64,000 bases of DNA from Paragemmobacter straminiformis (GTDB taxonomy: Bacteria > Pseudomonadota > Alphaproteobacteria > Rhodobacterales > Rhodobacteraceae): assembly GCF_014243445.1 (NCBI RefSeq), contig NZ_JACLQD010000002.1, positions 310,001 through 374,000 of the forward strand. Direction: 5' to 3'. The translations under genes and the position numbers were made by a program. This document shows, one piece after another, positions 20,981 through 26,525 of this stretch (positions are counted from its first letter, which is position 1; the number at the start of each line of letters is the position of its first letter). The notes under the pieces were generated by a model. That model did not search any database and was not told the origin of the DNA. It saw nothing but the letters and a program-made list of their open reading frames with translations.

Positions 20981-22747
20981 TCACACCAGAACCGCCCCTT
21001 TTGCGCCGATCACGCCCTGCGTATCCGCCTCGCCCAGCAGCATCTCGTTATGCGGCTTTCCGCTCGGGATCATCGGGAAGCAGTTCTCGTGCTTCTCGAC
21101 AAGGCAGTCGAAGATCACCGGACCGTCATAGCGGATCATCTCCATGATCGCATCATCAAGGTCTTTCGGGTCCGAGCATTTCAGCCCCTTGCAGCCGAAG
21201 GCTTCCGCCAGCTTGACGAAATCGGGCAGGCTTTCGCTCCAGGAATGCGAATAGCGCTCGCCATGCAGCAATTCCTGCCACTGGCGCACCATGCCAAGGC
21301 GTTCGTTGTTCAGGATGAACTGCTTGACCGGCGCGCGGAACTGCATCGCCGTGCCCATCTCCTGCATGTTCATCAGCCACGAGGCCTCGCCCGCGACGTT
21401 CACCACCAGCGCCTCGGGATGCGCGATCTGCACGCCGATGCTGGCGGGCAGACCATAGCCCATCGTGCCCAATCCGCCGCTCGTCATCCAGCGGTTCGGG
21501 TCCTCGAAGCCGAGGTATTGCGCCGCCCACATCTGGTGCTGGCCCACTTCGGTCGTGATGTAGCGGTCCATGCCCTTGGTCAGGGCCTCGAGGCGTTGCA
21601 GCGCGTATTGCGGTTTGATCGTCTTGGTCGAGGGCTTGTAGTTCAGGCATTCGACCGCGCGCCATTCGTTGATCTGCTTCCACCATTTGGCCAGACCCGC
21701 CTTGTTGGTCTTGGAGCCGCGCGATTTCCACAGCGCCAGCACATCGGCCAGCACATTGCCCACATCGCCCACGATCGGCACATCGACGCGGATCACCTTG
21801 TTGATCGACGAGGGGTCGATGTCGATATGCGCCTTTTTCGAATGGGGCGAGAAATCCTTGACCCGTCCGGTGATGCGGTCGTCGAACCTTGCGCCGACGT
21901 TGATCATCAGATCGCAGCCGTGCATGGCAAGATTGGCCTCGTAAAGGCCATGCATCCCCAGCATGCCCAGCCAGTTCTTGCCCGAGGCGGGATAGGACCC
22001 CAACCCCATCAGCGTCGAGGTGATCGGGAAATCGGTGCCCGCCACCAGCTCGCGCAGGATGCGGCTGGCCTCGGGGCCCGAGTTGATCACGCCGCCGCCG
22101 GTGTAGAAGACGGGGCGCTCGGCGGCCTCCATCATCTCGACCAGACGGGTGATCTGCTCCATGTCGCCCTTGACGCGCGGCTGGTAATGCGGCGCGCGCG
22201 AGATTTCCTTGGTCGTGTATTGCGCCGTGGCGAATTGCACATCCTTCGGAATGTCGATCAGCACGGGGCCCGGACGCCCCGAGGTGGCCACGTGAAAGGC
22301 CGTGTGGATGGTCGAGGCAAGATCGGCCGTGTCCTTGACCAGCCAGTTGTGCTTGGTGCAGGGGCGGGTGATGCCGATGGTGTCGGCCTCCTGGAAGCCG
22401 TCGGTGCCGATCATGAAGGTCGGAACCTGACCCGTCAGCACGACAAGCGGGATCGAATCGAGCAGCGCGTCGGTCAGCCCCGTGACGGCATTGGTCGCAC
22501 CCGGACCCGAGGTGACAAGCACCACGCCGGGCTTGCCGGTCGAACGGGCATAGCCCTCGGCCATATGCACCGCACCCTGTTCGTGGCGCACAAGGATGTG
22601 GCGGATGTCGTTCTGCTGGAAGATCTCGTCATAGATGGGCAGCACCGCGCCACCGGGATAGCCGAAAACAACTTCGACGCCGTGATCCTTGAGCGCTTGC
22701 ACCACCATACGGGCGCCCGTCATCGTCATGTTCGCAGCCTTGGTCAT
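20981..22747 (-). CDS. ilvB: IlvB/IlvI, acetolactate synthase large (catalytic) subunit
   Basis: Thiamine-diphosphate enzyme, 588 residues, making acetolactate or acetohydroxybutyrate for valine, leucine and isoleucine synthesis. Catalytic glutamate E56 in RHEQGAVHMAEGYAR; FAD/pyruvate domain with SGPGATN; the C-terminal ThDP/magnesium motif reads GEASWLMNMQEMGTA through FILNN near 452-480. The first acidic residue of that motif is glutamate where most family members have aspartate (GDAS/GDGS). Preceded by a full attenuator region; followed by ilvN. Confidence 0.95.
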   Translation of the reverse strand: MTKAANMTMTGARMVVQALKDHGVEVVFGYPGGAVLPIYDEIFQQNDIRHILVRHEQGAVHMAEGYARSTGKPGVVLVTSGPGATNAVTGLTDALLDSIPLVVLTGQVPTFMIGTDGFQEADTIGITRPCTKHNWLVKDTADLASTIHTAFHVATSGRPGPVLIDIPKDVQFATAQYTTKEISRAPHYQPRVKGDMEQITRLVEMMEAAERPVFYTGGGVINSGPEASRILRELVAGTDFPITSTLMGLGSYPASGKNWLGMLGMHGLYEANLAMHGCDLMINVGARFDDRITGRVKDFSPHSKKAHIDIDPSSINKVIRVDVPIVGDVGNVLADVLALWKSRGSKTNKAGLAKWWKQINEWRAVECLNYKPSTKTIKPQYALQRLEALTKGMDRYITTEVGQHQMWAAQYLGFEDPNRWMTSGGLGTMGYGLPASIGVQIAHPEALVVNVAGEASWLMNMQEMGTAMQFRAPVKQFILNNERLGMVRQWQELLHGERYSHSWSESLPDFVKLAEAFGCKGLKCSDPKDLDDAIMEMIRYDGPVIFDCLVEKHENCFPMIPSGKPHNEMLLGEADTQGVIGAKGAVLV

Positions 22748-22788
22748 CTCGTCTCATCCTCTCGTCGGGTCAGCCGACCCTTTCGCCA

Positions 22789-22817
22789 ACAAAAAGCCCC
22801 CGATTTTCGTCGGGGGC
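22789..22817 (-). terminator. ilvB attenuator terminator
   Basis: On the minus strand GCCCCCGA (22817-22810) pairs with TCGGGGGC (22803-22796) and is followed by a T-rich run (TTTTTGTT). It lies between the leader peptide and ilvB. The 5' arm overlaps the 3' arm of the competing antiterminator (22815-22824), as expected for transcription attenuation. Confidence 0.85.
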
Positions 22818-22857
22818 GCATGGGAACCATATGGTCAGCGTTACCGCCCCATGCGCC
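22815..22857 (-). promoter_or_regulatory. ilv antiterminator stem
   Basis: GGCGCATGGG (minus strand, 22857-22848, inside leader codons 11-14) is perfectly complementary to CCCATGCGCC (22824-22815). The second arm shares bases 22815-22817 with the terminator, so the two structures exclude each other. A ribosome stalled at the Ile-Leu-Val codons would leave the first arm free and favour readthrough; one reaching the stop would cover it and allow termination. Confidence 0.75.
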
Positions 22858-22888
22858 GTTTCCTTACCTCTACAAGAATGCCGGTCAT
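22841..22888 (-). CDS. ilv leader peptide (15 aa, Ile-Leu-Val-rich)
   Basis: The ORF MTGILVEVRKRRMGR starts at 22888 with GAGGG upstream and ends with TAA at 22841. Codons 4-6 are consecutive Ile-Leu-Val and codon 8 is another Val, the three products of the pathway. It is followed by mutually exclusive antiterminator and terminator stems before ilvB. This is a complete ilv-type attenuator. No protein function is expected; its translation is the sensor of charged branched-chain tRNAs. Confidence 0.85.
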   Translation of the reverse strand: MTGILVEVRKRRMGR

Positions 22889-22919
22889 AACCGCCCCCTC
22901 AAGGTTTTCGTCTCGGCGG

Positions 22920-22948
22920 AACCTAGGGGCGCCCCAAGGGGCCGTCAA
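22920..22948 (-). promoter_or_regulatory. Predicted ilvBN promoter
   Basis: On the minus strand TTGACG (22948-22943) and TAGGTT (22925-22920) are separated by 17 bp, a good sigma-70 type match. Transcription would start roughly 25-30 bases before the leader peptide ATG. Confidence 0.6.
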
Positions 22949-23156
22949 CCGCAAAAACGCATCGAAAGTGTCGCAGGGGGTGCAAAAATTGAAGTTTTCT
23001 TTCCCGTGCGGCCGGGATCGCGCAATTTATGCAAAGCCGCGCGATATTGCACAGGCTTTGCGCGCTGCTGAGTCGCCCCAAACCCCCCGGGCGCGTTGCC
23101 GCATGCGCCCTGCGGCGCTACTGCTGTCGGCGAATGACCCCAGCAAAGAGTGCCCC

Positions 23157-23762
23157 ATGAAACTTTACTATTCCCCCGGCGCCTGCTCGCTCGCCTCGCA
23201 TATTGTGCTGGCCGAGACCGGCAAACCCTTCCAGATCGAACGCGCCGACATCCGCGCCAAGACGACCGAGACGGGGGCCGATTTCCTTGCCATCACCCCG
23301 CGCGGCGCCGTGCCCGCGCTGCAACTCGACTCGGGCGAGGTGCTTTGCGAGGGCGTGGCCATCATGCAATACGTGGCCGACAGCCTGACCCCCGGCACGC
23401 TTCCCGCGCTCGGCACGCTGGAACGCGCCCGTCTGCAAGAGATGCTGAACTTCATCTCGACCGAGGTTCACAAGACCTATTCCCCCTTCTTCCGCGGCAT
23501 CGAGGGCGACGCCCGCCTTGCCCAGATCGCGCTGCTGGAAAGCCGTCTGAAACTGGTCGAGGCAAAGCTTGCCGATGGCCGCACCTGGCTTTTGGGCGAT
23601 GCCTTCACCCCGGCGGATGCCTATCTTTTCACCGTCACCAACTGGTCGGCGGGCGTGAAGCATGACCTTTCGGCCTTTCCGAACCTGCTGGCATGGCGCG
23701 ACCGCGTCGCCGCACGCCCTGCGGTGCAGGCGGCGATGAAGGCCGAAGGCCTGTTGAAGTAA
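23157..23762 (+). CDS. gstA: Glutathione S-transferase (beta-class type)
   Basis: 201 residues. The N-terminal thioredoxin-like domain opens MKLYYSPGACSLASHIVL with C10 at the position of the beta-class catalytic cysteine; the cis-proline TPRGAVPALQ and the glutathione-binding ES-type turn follow (CEGVAIMQYVAD). The C-terminal helical domain contains the N-capping segment FTPADAYLFTVTNW. Probably cytoplasmic detoxification; substrate unknown. Monocistronic, divergent from the ilv leader. Confidence 0.94.
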   Translation: MKLYYSPGACSLASHIVLAETGKPFQIERADIRAKTTETGADFLAITPRGAVPALQLDSGEVLCEGVAIMQYVADSLTPGTLPALGTLERARLQEMLNFISTEVHKTYSPFFRGIEGDARLAQIALLESRLKLVEAKLADGRTWLLGDAFTPADAYLFTVTNWSAGVKHDLSAFPNLLAWRDRVAARPAVQAAMKAEGLLK

Positions 23763-23791
23763 GACCGGCGGCGGGGTCGCAAGGCCCCGCC

Positions 23792-24226
23792 TTACCCCGC
23801 GGGTTCGATCAGATCCCAGCGGTTGCCGAACGGGTCGCGCCAGACGCAGACCTTGCCATAGGGTTCGTGTCGGACCGGCTCTTCGAAAACCACGTCTGCG
23901 GCCTGCATCCTTGCGCGGTCGCGGGCGATGTCGTCGGTGGTCAGGAACAGCCAGACCCGTCCGCCGCCCTGCGCGCCAATGGCGGCCTGCTGCCCGTCCC
24001 CTTCGGCGCGGGCCAGAACCAGCCGCGCCCCGCCTGCGGGCGGCTCGACCGTGACCCAGCGTTTTGCGCCCATCGGGATATCCTCGACCAGCGAAAAGCC
24101 CAGCACATCGACAAAGAAGCGGATCGCCGGATCATAATCGGGAACGATCAGCGCCACGGCGGCAAGTCGCGCGCCCGTCGCGCGGGATTCCGTCGCGCCC
24201 GCGCCCGTCACTCGCGTGCCCGTCAC
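23792..24226 (-). CDS. VOC (glyoxalase/bleomycin-resistance) family protein
   Basis: 144 residues. A vicinal-oxygen-chelate fold is indicated by [19 protein letters not shown] near the start and the C-terminal [16 protein letters not shown]. Such proteins bind a metal and act on small molecules or bind drugs; the substrate cannot be told. The GTG start at 24226 overlaps the bpt stop (GTGA). A 15-bp tandem duplication crosses this junction, so a second GTG at 24211 is an equally built alternative start. The first 20 residues are low-complexity and not part of the fold. Confidence 0.85.
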   Translation of the reverse strand: MTGTRVTGAGATESRATGARLAAVALIVPDYDPAIRFFVDVLGFSLVEDIPMGAKRWVTVEPPAGGARLVLARAEGDGQQAAIGAQGGGRVWLFLTTDDIARDRARMQAADVVFEEPVRHEPYGKVCVWRDPFGNRWDLIEPAG

Positions 24227-24232
24227 TCGCGT
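24203..24232. repeat. 15-bp tandem duplication at the bpt/VOC gene junction
   Basis: GCCCGTCACTCGCGT occurs at 24203-24217 and 24218-24232, directly abutting. On the minus strand each copy carries GTGACGGGC; the upstream copy provides the bpt stop and the VOC start, the other an extra in-frame GTG. The 15-bp unit preserves reading frame. Confidence 0.8.
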
Positions 24233-25062
24233 GCTGTCTGGCGGGTGTCGGGCAGGTTGATGCGGGCCACCTGTTCCGCGATCGGGTCGACCGACAGGGG
24301 GTGCAACTCGGCCTTGTGGTCGGCGGGGTCGCCGATGTCCTGCCAGCGCCCGCCCTTGTAGATTTCCAGCGCGGGAAAGCCCGCCTTGTAGCCCATCTTG
24401 CGGCTGCCCGGCACCCAGTAGCCCAGATAGACATAGGGCAAACCCGCCTCGCGCGCGATGGCGATATGGTCGAGGATGACATAGGTGCCCAGCGACAGGT
24501 CGGCCAGATCGGGGTCGTAGAAGCTGTAGACCATGCTCAGCCCGTCATCGAACACATCGGTCAGGCAGACGGCGGCCAGCGGGCGCCCGCGCTCGCCCAA
24601 GCCGGGGGGGCGGGTGTATTCGATCACGCGCGACTTGATCGGCGTCTCCTCGATCATCGCGGCGAATTCGAAGATGTCCATGTCGGCCATCCCGCCATCG
24701 GCATGGCGGGTGTCGAGATAGCGGCGGAACAGGCCGAACTGTTCTTCGGTCGCCCAGGGGCTGGTGGCGTTGCGGCGCAGCTCGGCCGCTTTCTTCAGGA
24801 TGCGGCGATGCCCGCGCGAGGGGGCGAAATCGGCGACCCGGATGCGGGCCGAGAGGCAGGCCGAACATTCCGCGCAAGAGGGGCGGTAAAGCACGTTCTG
24901 GCTGCGGCGGAATCCCTGTTTGGAAAGCGTGTCGTTCAGGCGCTGCGCATGTTCGCCCTGCAATGCCGTGAACAGCTTGCGCTCCATCCGCCCGTCAAGA
25001 TAGGGGCAGGGTTGCGGTGCCGTCACATAGAATTGGGGCGCGATGGGTAGGGTGTGCCGCAT
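24223..25062 (-). CDS. bpt: Bpt, aspartate/glutamate leucyltransferase (N-end rule)
   Basis: 279 residues of the R-transferase family; bacterial Bpt adds leucine from Leu-tRNA to N-terminal Asp or Glu, marking proteins for ClpS-ClpAP. N-terminal cysteine cluster CPYL and CAECSACL, and C-terminal GNAT-like region ([24 protein letters not shown]-type segment near 205-230). I start at [12 protein letters not shown] (25062) where similarity begins. It is translationally coupled to the VOC gene downstream. Confidence 0.92.
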   Translation of the reverse strand: MRHTLPIAPQFYVTAPQPCPYLDGRMERKLFTALQGEHAQRLNDTLSKQGFRRSQNVLYRPSCAECSACLSARIRVADFAPSRGHRRILKKAAELRRNATSPWATEEQFGLFRRYLDTRHADGGMADMDIFEFAAMIEETPIKSRVIEYTRPPGLGERGRPLAAVCLTDVFDDGLSMVYSFYDPDLADLSLGTYVILDHIAIAREAGLPYVYLGYWVPGSRKMGYKAGFPALEIYKGGRWQDIGDPADHKAELHPLSVDPIAEQVARINLPDTRQTARE

Positions 25063-25192
25063 GAAGCCGATTTGACGCCGTTGAAAGCCGCAGGACGGGC
25101 GATCCGGGATAGGAGTGCGCACCTACCCTAGCAAGCCGCGCGCCACCCGCCAAGCCATGATACGACCCCGAACCTGATTTCCGGCGGCGCAG

Positions 25193-25212
25193 GGCGGGCA
25201 TCGCTGCCCGCC
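25193..25212 (-). terminator. Stem-loop after the RDD gene
   Basis: GGCGGGCA (25193-25200) and TGCCCGCC (25205-25212) form a perfect 8-bp stem with a TCGC loop, starting 7 bp beyond the RDD stop on the minus strand. No clear T-run. Confidence 0.5.
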
Positions 25213-25219
25213 GCATCGC

Positions 25220-25666
25220 CTAGCGGTTGATCGCGACCGTGCCGAGCAGCATGTCGGTCAGGCCCTGACCGCGCCGCGACAGGCACATAAGCCCGACCGA
25301 GATCACCTGCGGCAGCACGAAGGCCATCGACAGCGTGTAGCCAAGCGTGTGCAGGAAGGCCGTCGCCGCATCGAAGCGAAGCCCCGTGCGGTCAAGGAAC
25401 TCGACCCCCATCAGGCGCATGCCCCATGTGGCCGACCGCCCCGACAGGGTGGACCAGCGGTAGATGAAGCTGACCGTCAGCCACAGCAGCGGCAGGAAGA
25501 ACAGCGCGGTAAAGGCGGTGAACAGGGTCGCCACCATCACCAGAAGCGTGACGAAGAGCGTGTCGACCAGCCATGCCAGCCCGCGCTTGATCGCCACGCC
25601 GTCATAGAATTCGGCATGGCGCTCGGGGTCGGGCAGGGCGGTGTCATGGGTCATGCCGGAATACAT
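25220..25666 (-). CDS. RDD family membrane protein
   Basis: 148 residues with three hydrophobic segments. The family signature is VAIKRGLAWLVDTLFV (RxxA...D) in the first membrane segment and ATWGMRLMGVEFLDRTG after the second. RDD proteins are small inner-membrane proteins, some linked to sodium/proton exchange, most of unknown role. The ATG at 25666 is used; another at 25654 is possible. It is transcribed in the same direction as the DUF2852 gene, separated by a GC hairpin. Confidence 0.9.
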   Translation of the reverse strand: MYSGMTHDTALPDPERHAEFYDGVAIKRGLAWLVDTLFVTLLVMVATLFTAFTALFFLPLLWLTVSFIYRWSTLSGRSATWGMRLMGVEFLDRTGLRFDAATAFLHTLGYTLSMAFVLPQVISVGLMCLSRRGQGLTDMLLGTVAINR

Positions 25667-25697
25667 GGGGGCGGGGCCTTTCGGTGAAAAGGGTGTT

Positions 25698-25726
25698 AGG
25701 GGGCGGCTTTGCGGGCCGCGCCCCCT
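25698..25726 (-). terminator. Stem-loop after the DUF2852 gene
   Basis: AGGGGGCG (25698-25705) pairs with CGCCCCCT (25719-25726). On the minus strand it lies 18 bp beyond the DUF2852 stop and is followed by AACACCCTTTT, a modest T-tail, so intrinsic termination is plausible. Confidence 0.55.
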
Positions 25727-25744
25727 TGGCAGGTTCGGGCCGGA

Positions 25745-26197
25745 TCAGGCCTGCGCCTGCGGCGCGTCGCCTTCGCCGCGTGCCTTGCGGCTGCGGTCTT
25801 CCATGAAGGCATCGAACTCGGACTTGTCCTTGGCCTCGCGCAGGCGTTGCAGGAAGCCTTCGAAGGCGGCCTGTTCCTCTTCGAGGCGGCGCAGGGTTTC
25901 GGCCTTGTAGGCGTCGAAGGCCGAGTTGCCGGACGAGGCGTAGACGCCGCCGCCCCATGCGCTGCGGCTGTGGCTTTGGCTGTGGCGGCAGGACCGATTG
26001 AACATGCGTTTGCTCCAGATCATATAGGCAAGAAGGGCAAGGCCGACAGGCCAGACGAAGATGAAGGCAAGCACCATCGCCGCGATCCATGCGGGCTTGC
26101 CGCGATCGTCGAGCCAGGCTTCGACCCGGCGCGGTGCGGAGAGGATACCGCCAAGGCGCGAACCAAAGCGCGGTGCGGTGTGGGTCGTATAACTCAT
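25745..26197 (-). CDS. DUF2852 family membrane-anchored protein
   Basis: 150 residues. One strong hydrophobic segment (AWIAAMVLAFIFVWPVGLAL, about 38-57) then the basic MIWSKRMF turn typical of DUF2852, a serine/glycine-rich linker, and a C-terminal charged coiled-coil-like stretch (KAETLRRLEEEQAAFEGFLQ) ending EFDAFMEDR. Topology suggests a membrane anchor with a cytoplasmic helix. The function is not known. Start at MSYTTHTAPRFG (26197). Palindromic sequence lies upstream in the gap shared with glnE. Confidence 0.85.
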   Translation of the reverse strand: MSYTTHTAPRFGSRLGGILSAPRRVEAWLDDRGKPAWIAAMVLAFIFVWPVGLALLAYMIWSKRMFNRSCRHSQSHSRSAWGGGVYASSGNSAFDAYKAETLRRLEEEQAAFEGFLQRLREAKDKSEFDAFMEDRSRKARGEGDAPQAQA

Positions 26198-26243
26198 CGG
26201 CGGCGGGCTCCCTGTCGTGATTGGGTTGGTGGGGCGTCTGTGG

Positions 26244-26262
26244 ATGTGAATGTCTTTCACAT
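26244..26262. promoter_or_regulatory. Candidate operator ATGTGAA-N5-TTCACAT
   Basis: A perfect 7-bp inverted repeat lies 47 bp upstream of the DUF2852 start. A related sequence, GATGTGAAT on the minus strand, recurs in the dyad at 26302-26322. Symmetry and repetition in a divergent promoter region suggest a dimeric regulator site, but no regulator can be named. Confidence 0.4.
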
Positions 26263-26335
26263 GACGCAAGATGCGCAGCGCGGGATGCGCTTTCAAGGGT
26301 CGATGTTAAAATAATTCACATCGCACGGGCGAATG

Positions 26336-26448
26336 GCCGGGCGGGGTGCCGGGCGGGGTGCCGGGCGGGAGGGCGGACGGGAGGGCGGACGGGGGGCTTT
26401 CCGCCCCCCGAGGCGCGCAAGACGCGCCTTCCCCCCGAGAGTATTTGG
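26336..26448. repeat. 12-bp tandem array plus GC hairpins and GAGTATTTGG box (family B)
   Basis: Five consecutive 12-bp units begin at 26336 (GCCGGGCGGGGT twice, GCCGGGCGGGAG, GGCGGACGGGAG, GGCGGACGGGGG). They run into hairpin CGGGGGGC/GCCCCCCG (26390-26410), hairpin AGGCGCG/CGCGCCT (26411-26429), then CCCCCCGAGAGTATTTGG and CCAAGG. This is the fullest copy of the array-hairpin-box element. Confidence 0.75.
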
Positions 26449-26525
26449 CCAAGGCTGAACCGCAGGCGGGGCCAAGTGCCGCGCCGCGCTTGGTTGACCC
26501 TGCCGCGCTGCGGTCGCATGGTGAA

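Larger units (their letters stand above)
26198..26525. other. 328-bp intergenic region between DUF2852 (minus) and glnE (plus)
   Basis: No gene seen. From left to right it holds a 7-bp inverted repeat (ATGTGAA at 26244-26250 and TTCACAT at 26256-26262), a second GATGT/ACATC dyad at 26302-26322, a 12-bp tandem array (26336-26395), two GC hairpins (26390-26410, 26411-26429) and the CCCCCCGAGAGTATTTGG box (26431-26448). The last 77 bp before glnE show no clear feature. Confidence 0.7.
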
